This document shows positions 7,233-14,667 of a stretch of DNA of 38,327 bases, piece by piece. The translations under genes and the position numbers were made by a program. The stretch comes from Candidatus Cryptobacteroides merdavium (GTDB lineage: Bacteria > Bacteroidota > Bacteroidia > Bacteroidales > UBA932). The stretch is taken from assembly GCA_017694755.1 (NCBI GenBank), contig JADIMO010000027.1:1-38327 (forward strand). The letters are read 5' to 3'. Within the stretch, counting starts at the first letter, position 1, and each line of letters starts with the position of its first letter. The notes under the pieces were generated by a model. It was not told the DNA's origin and did not search any database. It saw only the letters and a program-made list of their open reading frames with translations.

Positions 7233-8531
7233 ATGAAAAAAAATGGTAATCTGGTCGCAATCATCACAATGATCTTCCTTTTCGGAATGATTTCTTTTGT
7301 GACGAACCTTGCGGCCCCTATCGGTGTGATTTGGAAGCAACAGCCCGGAATCGACGGTTCCAATGCCCTCGGAATGATGGGTAATATGATGAACTTCCTT
7401 GCATATCTGTTCATGGGTATTCCTGCGGGCAAGCTTCTCACAAGAATCGGATACAAGAAGACGGCTCTCCTCGCTATCGCGATCGGCTTCTTCGGCGTGC
7501 TTATCCAGTTCCTTTCAGGAATTGTCGGAGTAGGCTCCACATTGGCCGGGCTTCCGGCAAACTGGTTCATCTACCTTCTCGGCGCCTTTGTAGCAGGTTT
7601 CTCCGTATGTGTGCTCAATACAGTGGTGAATCCTATGCTCAATCTTCTCGGGAGCGGCGGAAAGAAAGGCAACCAGCTCGTGCAGATAGGCGGGACCTTC
7701 AATTCTTTGATGGGTACAATCACTCCTATGTTTGTCGGTGCCCTCATCGGGTCTGTGACCAAAGACACTGTCATTACCGATGTCAATCCGGTGATGTATA
7801 TCGCAATGGGCGTATTCCTCCTGGCTTTCATCATCCTTTCGTTTGTTCCTATCGGGAATCCGGAGTCGGCATCTGAGGAAGGGCGTGTGGAAAGTCCGTG
7901 GAAATTCCGTCATTTCGTGTTCGGTGTGATAGCCATCTTCCTGTATGTAGGAGTCGAAGTTGGTATCCCGGGCACACTCAATTTCTATCTTTCAGATCCG
8001 GACGGCGGTGCAGGCCTTGATCCCAAGACTGCTGCCACCATTGCAGGGTTCGTAGCCGGTACATACTGGTTTCTCATGCTTATCGGCCGTTTCGTGTCAA
8101 GCTTCATCAGCGGTGTGGTATCCAGCCGTACCCAGCTTGCCTGTGCATCGGCGGTTGCAGCCGCCCTGGTGTTTGCGGCGATGTTCGTTCCTGCCTCAGT
8201 CAGCACTTCGATGCCGGTATTTACGGGTTCCGGGTTCGGGATGGTACAGGTTCCTCTTTCAGCCCTCCTTCTTGTGCTCTGCGGCCTCTGCACTTCCGTC
8301 ATGTGGGGTACGATCTTCAACCTTGCCGTTGAGGGACTCGGTTCTGCTACGGCCCTTGCTTCAGGTGCATTCATGATGATGGTTGTCGGCGGCGGTATCC
8401 TTCCGCTCCTGCAGAATGCCATTGCTGATGCTGCATCTGACTATATGATAAGTTATTGGGTAGTCGTGGCGGCATTGTTGTATATCCTCTGGTATGCAGT
8501 TCTCGGCTCAAAGATAAAGAGGGCTGCATAA
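7233..8531 (+). CDS. MFS sugar permease, FucP/GluP-like (first of two)
   Basis: A 432-residue inner-membrane proton symporter of the major facilitator superfamily with about 12 hydrophobic segments. Family-like features include NMMNFLAYLFMGIPAGKLLTRIGYKKTAL around residues 48-80 (the first cytoplasmic loop with its basic residues), NTVVNPMLNLLGSGGKKGN near 130-147, and a second-half LIGRFVSSFISG. These are characteristic of the fucose/glucose-galactose/N-acetylglucosamine permease branch in Bacteroidota. Such transporters deliver unphosphorylated sugar, which fits the ROK sugar kinase 55 bp downstream. The exact sugar cannot be told. It is clearly paralogous to the permease at 9840 (same FLAY-MG-PAG and NAVVNPMLN-GGKKGNQL blocks), and the two flank the kinase. 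Confidence 0.88.
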   Translation: MKKNGNLVAIITMIFLFGMISFVTNLAAPIGVIWKQQPGIDGSNALGMMGNMMNFLAYLFMGIPAGKLLTRIGYKKTALLAIAIGFFGVLIQFLSGIVGVGSTLAGLPANWFIYLLGAFVAGFSVCVLNTVVNPMLNLLGSGGKKGNQLVQIGGTFNSLMGTITPMFVGALIGSVTKDTVITDVNPVMYIAMGVFLLAFIILSFVPIGNPESASEEGRVESPWKFRHFVFGVIAIFLYVGVEVGIPGTLNFYLSDPDGGAGLDPKTAATIAGFVAGTYWFLMLIGRFVSSFISGVVSSRTQLACASAVAAALVFAAMFVPASVSTSMPVFTGSGFGMVQVPLSALLLVLCGLCTSVMWGTIFNLAVEGLGSATALASGAFMMMVVGGGILPLLQNAIADAASDYMISYWVVVAALLYILWYAVLGSKIKRAA

Positions 8532-8586
8532 TGCCTGAAAGTTCATGACAGATAAAGTTTTACATTGATAATTATTTCATAGGATT

Positions 8587-9564
8587 ATGATTAATGCTGA
8601 TATGATGGACAAACCCTATGTGGTGGGCATAGATGTCGGAGGTCAGACGACCAAGATGGGCATTGTGGATACAAGGGGACAGGTGCTTTCCCAGACGGTG
8701 ATCAGGACTGATACATACGATGATGTCAGTCTCTATATTGACGAACTGGCTGCCGCATTGGAAAAGATAATAAAGGAATCCGATTCTGAAGGTAAAATCC
8801 GCGGCATAGGGGTCGGCGCTCCGAACGGTAATTACTATACAGGAAATATAGAGAATGCTGTCAATATAGCCTGGGGCGGCTCCAAGACCATACCGTTTGC
8901 CTCGCTGCTTTCCAAAAGGACAGGCGGGCTCAAGGTTGCGCTTACCAATGACGCCAATGCCGCAGCAGTAGGAGAGATGACATACGGAGCTGCAAGGGGC
9001 ATGAAAAACTTCATTATGATTACCTTGGGTACCGGAGTCGGAAGCGGCATAGTCATCAACGGGGAAGTAGTTTACGGACACGACGGCTTTGCCGGCGAGC
9101 TCGGGCATACATGTGCAGTGCGCAATAACGGAAGAATCTGCAACTGCGGGAAGACAGGATGCCTTGAGACCTATTGTTCCGCCACCGGAGTGGCCCGCAC
9201 GGCACGTGAGTGGCTGGAGATGTCCGACGAGCCGTCCGTATTGAGAAGCCTGGACACCATATCTTCAAAGGATGTGTATGAGGCAGCAAAGGAAGGGGAC
9301 AAGATGGCCCTCAAGATATTCGAATTCACCGGAAAGATTCTTGGCGAGTCGTTTGCCGACTTTGTCGCTTTCAGCGCTCCGGAGGCCATTGTCCTTTTCG
9401 GCGGACTTGCGCGTGCCAAGGAATATCTTTATGAGCCTATAATGACTTCGATGAATGCGAATCTTCTGCCCCTCTGGAGAAACAAGATAAAGATCGTGTT
9501 CTCACAGCTCAAGGAGTCGGATGCCGCCATACTCGGTGCTTCCGCACTGGCCTGGGAACTGTAG
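8587..9564 (+). CDS. ROK-family sugar kinase (glucokinase-like)
   Basis: A 325-residue cytoplasmic kinase that phosphorylates a hexose with ATP. Visible motifs: the phosphate-1 loop VGIDVGGQTTKMG near residue 13; NDANAAAVGE near 119; the ATP-binding LGTGVGSGIVING near 144; the ROK sugar/zinc signature with ELGH near 168 and CNCGKTGCLE near 183 (three cysteines plus the His, the usual zinc site); and the adenosine loop VLFGGLA near 272. The ExGH motif is that of glucose/N-acetyl-hexosamine kinases. It lies between two MFS permeases, so it probably traps the imported sugar as its 6-phosphate. The start is uncertain: ATGs at 8587, 8602 and 8605 are all in frame, and conserved sequence begins just after the last. 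Confidence 0.9.
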   Translation: MINADMMDKPYVVGIDVGGQTTKMGIVDTRGQVLSQTVIRTDTYDDVSLYIDELAAALEKIIKESDSEGKIRGIGVGAPNGNYYTGNIENAVNIAWGGSKTIPFASLLSKRTGGLKVALTNDANAAAVGEMTYGAARGMKNFIMITLGTGVGSGIVINGEVVYGHDGFAGELGHTCAVRNNGRICNCGKTGCLETYCSATGVARTAREWLEMSDEPSVLRSLDTISSKDVYEAAKEGDKMALKIFEFTGKILGESFADFVAFSAPEAIVLFGGLARAKEYLYEPIMTSMNANLLPLWRNKIKIVFSQLKESDAAILGASALAWEL

Positions 9565-9839
9565 GATTGGCTTTCCGCAGATCCCTGTCCGGGGAAAACG
9601 CCGGAAGCCGTTTGTGCAGATACGGTCCGAAAGTCCGAAGGTCATTCGATATGGCCGTTTTCAGGACTTTCGGGCCGTCTTCCATTTGTCCGTGCGCGCT
9701 TCGTGCGTGGCTGAAGAAGCCGCATTTACCGTATTCACGCCTTAATTAATTCATATTTTATATACAATGACGGGAGAATTTATTTATATTTAAACGATTT
9801 TTCAGAAAATCATGAAGTGTAACACTAAACCATAACGCG
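9565..9839. other. Intergenic spacer between kinase and second permease
   Basis: No gene seen. It contains a long-arm hairpin at 9622-9678 and an AT-rich stretch (9745-9839) just before the permease start. A weak -7-like TATATTTA lies near 9784-9791, but no full promoter was found. Confidence 0.4.
9622..9678. repeat. Inverted repeat with 15-bp arms
   Basis: ACGGTCCGAAAGTCC (9622-9636) and GGACTTTCGGGCCGT (9664-9678) pair over 15 positions with one G-U, around a 27-nt loop. No T-run follows. It may attenuate read-through from the kinase gene or stabilise the upstream mRNA. Confidence 0.6.
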
Positions 9840-11099
9840 ATGACCAAAAAGAATTATATCCCTGCGATTGCCATCATGTTTGCCTTGTTCTTCATGACGG
9901 CATTCATTACGGGACTTCACAATCCTCTCGGTATCATTGTCAAATTCCAGTTCGGCTTTTCGAATGCCATGTCCCAGCTGGGCAATCTGATCAATTTTCT
10001 TGCGTATGCCTGCATGGGGCTTCCTGCCGGTTACATACTGAAAAAATATGGCTATAAGGTTTCATCCCTCGTGGCCGTCACCATCGGTATCCTCGGAGTC
10101 GGCACCTTCTGGCTTTCCGGAGTACTTGAAAGCTTCTGGGTATATCTCTTGGGGGCATTCGTTTCAGGCTTTGCCGCCTGTATGCTCAATGCGGTGGTCA
10201 ACCCGATGCTCAATTCCATCGGTCAGGGCGGAAAGAAGGGAAACCAGCTTCTCCAATACGGGAACTCGCTCAATTCGCTTGCGGCGACTTTTGTCCCCTT
10301 CTTCATAGGCTGGCTTACCGGCCAGCATGCCAGCCATACCATTTCAGATGCCAATCCTGCCTTCTTTATTGCAATAGGCATCTTTGTCCTGGCCTTCGTT
10401 GTCATTCTCTTCACCAGGATGCCGGAGCCCGAGTTCGATGAAGATATGATCAAAGTTGAACTTCCGCATAGAGGGGACGGGATATACAGCTGCTTTTCAT
10501 TCCGCCATTTTGTGCTCGGAGCCGTGGCCATCTTCGTCTATACCGGTATCGAGATCGGAATAGCGAACACTACAAATCTTTATCTTACCCATGAAATAGG
10601 ACTTATGCCGGGAAAGGCAGGGGTCATAGTCAGCCTTTACTGGTTCTTCATGTTTATCGGGCGTCTTATAGGAGGATATTTCGGTTCCCGTTTTGCCAGC
10701 CATGACATGCTTTCCTTTGCAACTTTCGGGACCATGGCCCTCATAATAATGGCCATATTCACTCCGTCCGATCTTCTGGTGTCATTCGGTGAAAGAATTT
10801 TCACTGATATTCCTATCAATGCCGTATTCCTCATCCTGACCGGTCTCTTCACTTCTGTGATGTGGGGAAATATCTTCAACATGTCTGTTGAAGGTTTGGG
10901 AAAGTATACTTCTTCCGCAACGGGATTCTTCATGTTCATGGTATGCGGCGGAGGTATCATCCCTGCCATTCAAGGCGCATTGGCAGACTGGATCGGATAC
11001 ATCCCTTCATTCTGGTTCATCCTTCTCGGTCTAACCTATCTTCTGTTCTACGCATCTTCAGGCTACAAGAATGTGAACAAGAAGATACCGGTGCAATAG
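9840..11099 (+). CDS. MFS sugar permease, FucP/GluP-like (second copy)
   Basis: A 419-residue, 12-segment major facilitator protein, paralogous to the permease at 7233. Shared blocks are NLINFLAYACMGLPAGYILKKYGYK (about residues 46-70), NAVVNPMLNSIGQGGKKGNQL (about 118-138), FMFIGRLIGGYFGSRFASHD and FTSVMWGNIFNMSVEGLGK near 340. It follows the ROK kinase on the same strand, but after a 275-bp spacer with a hairpin, so it may have its own promoter or be expressed at a lower level. The family imports hexoses or amino sugars with protons. Two permeases around one kinase suggest different affinities or two related sugars (inference). Confidence 0.87.
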   Translation: MTKKNYIPAIAIMFALFFMTAFITGLHNPLGIIVKFQFGFSNAMSQLGNLINFLAYACMGLPAGYILKKYGYKVSSLVAVTIGILGVGTFWLSGVLESFWVYLLGAFVSGFAACMLNAVVNPMLNSIGQGGKKGNQLLQYGNSLNSLAATFVPFFIGWLTGQHASHTISDANPAFFIAIGIFVLAFVVILFTRMPEPEFDEDMIKVELPHRGDGIYSCFSFRHFVLGAVAIFVYTGIEIGIANTTNLYLTHEIGLMPGKAGVIVSLYWFFMFIGRLIGGYFGSRFASHDMLSFATFGTMALIIMAIFTPSDLLVSFGERIFTDIPINAVFLILTGLFTSVMWGNIFNMSVEGLGKYTSSATGFFMFMVCGGGIIPAIQGALADWIGYIPSFWFILLGLTYLLFYASSGYKNVNKKIPVQ

Positions 11100-11105
11100 G
11101 GACTG

Positions 11106-11145
11106 GATGCCTGCAGTCTCATATCGATGCCTGCAGTCTCATATC
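11106..11145. repeat. Exact tandem duplication of a 20-bp unit over the MATE gene stop
   Basis: GATGCCTGCAGTCTCATATC occurs twice without a gap (11106-11125, 11126-11145). It fills the 39-bp gap between the convergent MFS and MATE genes and overlaps the MATE stop codon (11139-11141), so the stop context is present twice. Confidence 0.9.
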
Positions 11146-12476
11146 CTGGTGCCTTTCCATCGGTTGCTGCGGAGATATTGTCCGCAGATCAGCAGCATGG
11201 CTATGGCATAGACCAGTTCTGCAAACCAGCATATGGCTACATCCGGCTGTATGTATGCGATGACGGTGACACAGAAGGCCACATATATGACCAGTGCCGT
11301 CATTTCAAGCCCTAAGGCTGTACGAGTGTTCCCGGTGCCGGAAATGGCGTTGAAGCATATCAGTGCCGGGCATGTGAAAATATAGGAAAAGCACAGTACC
11401 CATAATGATTGGACAGAGGCGGATACCAGGTCCGGCATGTCCGTGTAGATGCTGATGACGGTTTTAGGAAACAGGGAGAACAGCAGGGCAAGGGCAAGCA
11501 CGGGTATATAGGCAAGTTTTATCACCCTGCGTATCAGTCTCGGCACGGAATCGGTGTGTCCTTCGCCGATGAGGTTGCTCACGAGGGAACTGCATGTGGA
11601 TGCAAAAGCCGATACAAATACCCACAGGAAGCCGGATACGCTCCTGATGAGGTTGGAAACGGCGAGGGATCTTTCTCCGAGATGTTCTACGAACAGGAAG
11701 AAGATGAACCATGTGGACACGGAGAAAAAATTCTGCACCATTGTCCATACTGATATGGAAAGGATGCTTTTAAGCTTTTTCCACCGGAAACTGATCCTCT
11801 TGTTGAGTCCGTATTTTTCACAGTCAGTCTTTGTGATGGTGTATACGGTGAAAAATATAAGTGATACAAGCTCGGCAAGTGCTGTCCCTATTGCAGAGCC
11901 TGCTATGCCGAGGGCGGGGAAGCCGAGCTTTCCGAACACAAGTATCCAGTTGAACAGGACATTGGACAATACCATCACTATGGAGTTGAGCGTGAGGGTC
12001 TTTGTTTGCGTTGTCCCGATATAGAATGCCCTGAACATCACCGTCACGAAAGCGAAGATGAAGCCGACAAGCCTCCATCTCACATAGCTCATGGCTGCTT
12101 CTGCAATTTCCTTTGATTCAATTAGATGACTGAGAATCCATGGGGAGAACAGTTCGGAAAGTGCTATCACCATGATTGCAAGGCCTGTCAGGAAATATAC
12201 CCCATGCCAGAATATGTTGCCGGTTTCCTTGTAGTTGCCTTCACCGTTGCGTCTGGCAATGATGATCTGTGAGCCTATTCCGAAGCCGAATCCTGTGACG
12301 AATATTGCCAGGCAGTAGACTCCGGCTATGGCTGATGCAGCCAGTTCCACTTCCCCGACCCTGCCGAGGAATGCGGTGTCCGTCATCCCGAGCAGCTGTT
12401 CCATGATCAGGCTGACAAGAATAGGATAGGCCACTTTCCAGATGTGGCTGTAAGAATAGTTCAGAGTTTTTGTCAT
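11139..12476 (-). CDS. MATE-family efflux transporter
   Basis: A 445-residue inner-membrane protein with about 12 hydrophobic segments in two similar halves, as in NorM/DinF-type multidrug and toxin extrusion antiporters, which expel organic cations or metabolites with Na+ or H+. The opening IWKVAYPILVSLIMEQLLGMTDTAFLGRVGEVELAA is the classic MATE TM1 region, with the TDTAFLGR-type loop near residues 30-40. Length is normal. The start ATG at 12476 is followed upstream by a hairpin repeat of about 110 bp and then truB on the same strand, so it may be read from truB or independently. The substrate is unknown. Confidence 0.9.
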   Translation of the reverse strand: MTKTLNYSYSHIWKVAYPILVSLIMEQLLGMTDTAFLGRVGEVELAASAIAGVYCLAIFVTGFGFGIGSQIIIARRNGEGNYKETGNIFWHGVYFLTGLAIMVIALSELFSPWILSHLIESKEIAEAAMSYVRWRLVGFIFAFVTVMFRAFYIGTTQTKTLTLNSIVMVLSNVLFNWILVFGKLGFPALGIAGSAIGTALAELVSLIFFTVYTITKTDCEKYGLNKRISFRWKKLKSILSISVWTMVQNFFSVSTWFIFFLFVEHLGERSLAVSNLIRSVSGFLWVFVSAFASTCSSLVSNLIGEGHTDSVPRLIRRVIKLAYIPVLALALLFSLFPKTVISIYTDMPDLVSASVQSLWVLCFSYIFTCPALICFNAISGTGNTRTALGLEMTALVIYVAFCVTVIAYIQPDVAICWFAELVYAIAMLLICGQYLRSNRWKGTRI

Positions 12477-12481
12477 ATTTC

Positions 12482-12591
12482 AACATCGGTCCGACGAATT
12501 TATGCTGCCAAGCACCAGGGAATTCGTCGGACTGTTGTTAAGGATTTCCCCGAAATCCGTCTGTCTTTATCCCCGGTCGCTTCGCGACAGC
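12482..12591 (+). repeat. Dispersed multi-hairpin intergenic repeat, copy 1
   Basis: Three hairpins in a row fill the truB-MATE gap. The first has arms at 12482-12500 and 12521-12539 (core GTCCGACGAATT/AATTCGTCGGAC, 12 perfect pairs, extended to about 19) and a 20-nt loop. The second is GGATTTC-CCC-GAAATCC (12542-12558). The third is GTCGC-TTC-GCGAC (12576-12588). The same series, including the connecting TCTGTCTT-ATCCCC bases and the loop word AGCACCAG, occurs in reverse orientation at 34441-34532. Similarity across both arms, loops and linkers shows common descent rather than chance hairpins. No transposase is present; a REP/MITE-like element is the best description. Confidence 0.8.
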
Positions 12592-12599
12592 TTATGCCA

Positions 12600-13703
12600 T
12601 CAGATGCCTGCAGACGAAAAGAGTTGCATTACATTTTCCATGTCCAAGGCGTTTTCCACGCGGAACTGGCCGCTGCGGCTGCGTTGGAGGGAACTCAGGT
12701 GGGCTCCGCTTTGGAGTGCCTCTCCAAGGTCACGGGCAAAGGCCCTTATGTATGTGCCCTTGCTGCATTCAATCCTGATGACGGCTTCCGGAAGCCCGAG
12801 ATGTGTGTTGTCGGTCACATTTATCCTCATGCTCCTCCTGTCAATGGCTTTGTTCCCGGATGATTCGTCTGCATTACCGTCATGGAGCATTTCCATGTCA
12901 TTGTTGGCGGTCTCCCCTGTGATTCCTATGGCGTTTCCGGGTGTTCTTCCTGTACGGAAGCAGAGAAGTTCCATGTCAGAAATTGTAATCCTCGATGTCA
13001 TGATGAGGTCCGATGCGGCCTTGTCGAACATTCCGCCTCTTTCGGCCTCCGTTTCAAGGCTTTTGTCCGTGGCATGTACGTCAGCCTCCGTCTTAAAGCT
13101 GTTATCAGGAGGCTGTATGTCTGCGTTTTCCGTAACGGAGGATGTTGTGCCGGGAAACGACTTTTTGTACAGTTTCCTTGCCAGTTCGTATGCCCTTACT
13201 CCATCCACTGATTTTGCGGAGAACAGGGGTGCGACCTGTTCCTGCTCCCCGAGGAAGCCGGGCAGGACTTTCTCCAATGATTCCCTTGTGATGTGGTCAT
13301 GCGGGAAAAGCCTGTCGATTTCCTTTTCAAGGTCGTATGACGGGGTGGTGGCCCCGAATGTGATGCCTGCCACATATTCCTTGTCATGGCTCTGCAGCTG
13401 TTCTGCCAGCTTTGTCGCTTTCCCAATGCAGACCAGCAGCACTCCGGTGGCAAGCGGGTCAAGCGTCCCGGCATGCCCGACTTTCAGGTTCTTCTTGTGG
13501 AAATGCCTTATGGCCGCAAACTTGACCTTGCGGATCACATCTGCCGATGTCCATCTGTAGGGCTTGTCCACCGGTATTATTATGCCTCCCGGATAGTCGT
13601 TGATGTCATCAGACAAGAGGGGACAGGCTTCATTCCGGCCTGCCCTCTCCAAAAATCCCCTGTCCGCAATCAACGGCGGTGTCATTTCTGTCTTCTGCTG
13701 CAT
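12600..13703 (-). CDS. truB: tRNA pseudouridine-55 synthase TruB with large insertions
   Basis: Converts U55 of the tRNA T-loop to pseudouridine. The catalytic block GHAGTLDPLATGVLLVCIGKATK (around residues 76-98) contains the nucleophile Asp, and the downstream KEYVAGITFGATTPSYD and CSKGTYIRAFARDLGEAL are typical. The protein is 367 residues, longer than usual (about 230-310). Extra material: an N-terminal tail of about 35 residues; a hydrophilic stretch near 187-240, in which NSFKTEADVHA and KSLETEAE are similar; and a second stretch near 258-300. The conserved core is intact, so it should be active. It starts 24 bp after rpiB, in a likely operon. Other starts within the N-terminal tail are possible, for example Met7. 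Confidence 0.92.
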   Translation of the reverse strand: MQQKTEMTPPLIADRGFLERAGRNEACPLLSDDINDYPGGIIIPVDKPYRWTSADVIRKVKFAAIRHFHKKNLKVGHAGTLDPLATGVLLVCIGKATKLAEQLQSHDKEYVAGITFGATTPSYDLEKEIDRLFPHDHITRESLEKVLPGFLGEQEQVAPLFSAKSVDGVRAYELARKLYKKSFPGTTSSVTENADIQPPDNSFKTEADVHATDKSLETEAERGGMFDKAASDLIMTSRITISDMELLCFRTGRTPGNAIGITGETANNDMEMLHDGNADESSGNKAIDRRSMRINVTDNTHLGLPEAVIRIECSKGTYIRAFARDLGEALQSGAHLSSLQRSRSGQFRVENALDMENVMQLFSSAGI

Positions 13704-13727
13704 TTTGCCCCGTATGTCTGCGATGGT

Positions 13728-14159
13728 TTATTTTACAGGTATCTTGTCAATCCGTTTTTGGTGCCTGCCTCCGTCAAACGGGGTATTGAGCCATGTGTCA
13801 GTGATTACGAGCACTTCTTCGAATGCTATGAACCGCGCAGGCATCACCAGCACATTGGCATTGTTGTGCCTTCTGATGAGTTCTCCGATCTCCCTGTCCC
13901 ATGCAAGGCCGGCGCGGATGCCCTGATGCTTGTTGAGGGTCATGGCCATGCCGTTGCCCGTGCCGCACATCGCGATGCCGCAGTCCACAGTGGCGTTTTC
14001 CACCGCCTCTGCCAGCGGGTGCGCCACATCCGGATAGTCCATGCTTTCCTCGGAATGTGTACCGAAGTCCACCATTTCATACCCCTTCTGTTCAAGTGCC
14101 TCTATGAGCCTTGTCTTGTATGCAAACCCCGCATGGTCGCTGCAAATCCCTATCTTCAT
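13728..14159 (-). CDS. rpiB: Ribose-5-phosphate isomerase B
   Basis: A 143-residue RpiB/LacAB-family enzyme that interconverts ribose-5-phosphate and ribulose-5-phosphate in the pentose phosphate pathway. Diagnostic: GICSDHAGFAYK at the N-terminus (phosphate-binding region), DYPDVAHPLAEAV near residue 41, CGIAMCGTGNGMAMTLNK near 60-77 with the active-site Cys in the MCGTG loop, and RHNNANVLVMPAR near 97. Length is normal. It is upstream of truB with a 24-bp gap. The C-terminal FDGGRHQKRIDKI is the usual RpiB ending. A promoter-like -7 box lies about 35 bp upstream of the ATG. Confidence 0.95.
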   Translation of the reverse strand: MKIGICSDHAGFAYKTRLIEALEQKGYEMVDFGTHSEESMDYPDVAHPLAEAVENATVDCGIAMCGTGNGMAMTLNKHQGIRAGLAWDREIGELIRRHNNANVLVMPARFIAFEEVLVITDTWLNTPFDGGRHQKRIDKIPVK

Positions 14160-14192
14160 TTCATCTTGATTTATTCTGACTTAAAAAGCGCC

Positions 14193-14224
14193 CAAAGATA
14201 TGGATTAAAGATAAAAAAATGAAA
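14193..14224 (-). promoter_or_regulatory. Predicted promoter of rpiB-truB
   Basis: On the minus strand, TTTC at 14224-14221, 20 bp, then TATCTTTG at 14200-14193 (a perfect -7 box). The leader would be about 25-30 nt. The surrounding 14160-14361 gap is very AT-rich and shows no gene. Confidence 0.5.
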
Positions 14225-14361
14225 TTTTATATTAAAAAAGAAAATTTATTAAAAAAGAGAAAATCTTGCCGGTTTCTATATCTTTTTACATACGAAAAGC
14301 AGCAAGAAATGGATGAATGTCTTGATTCCTGATATGTATTATAGCAGAGGATTTTGCGGCT

Positions 14362-14667
14362 TTATCTTCTTCGGGCGTCATTCCGTCTTGAGTAGAAGAA
14401 CTGCAGGGCGTTGCTTACGCCGATGATAACGAGGGCGATGGTCATGATCCAGTCGAAATGGTCACTGTCGCCGTCTATTATCCTGGTGACATAGATCGAG
14501 GCGATGCCCATTGCAAGCATGGCGATGATCAGGTACACCATCTGCATCCAGGAGAACTTCCCTTTTGGTCTCCCGTCCGCATTGCCGCTGCTATTTGTGG
14601 CAGAACCGTTCCCGGAGCCTGTGCCCCGGGAACGGCAGTTTTCCTTTCCGTTCTTGAAGAAACTCAT
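14362..14667 (-). CDS. Small two-TM membrane protein, coupled to gltX
   Basis: A 101-residue protein of unknown function. The ATG at 14667 overlaps the gltX stop (ATGA), which fixes the start and indicates translational coupling. A hydrophilic, Ser/Gly/Asn-rich N-terminal third (SRGTGSGNGSATNSSGNA) is followed by two membrane helices, MVYLIIAMLAMGIASIYV and FDWIMTIALVIIGVSNALQF, and a basic tail (YSRRNDARRR), so the C-terminus is probably cytoplasmic. No named family is recognised; similar short TM proteins are common in Bacteroidota as hypothetical proteins. Confidence 0.75.
   Translation of the reverse strand: MSFFKNGKENCRSRGTGSGNGSATNSSGNADGRPKGKFSWMQMVYLIIAMLAMGIASIYVTRIIDGDSDHFDWIMTIALVIIGVSNALQFFYSRRNDARRR

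Noticed and set aside
12502..13560. Long plus-strand frame of 352 codons opposite truB
   Set aside because: It is antisense to a clear truB and its N-terminus is simply the hairpin repeat; it has no family sequence.
13386..14222. Plus-strand frame of 278 codons opposite truB/rpiB
   Set aside because: Shadow of two well-supported minus-strand genes.
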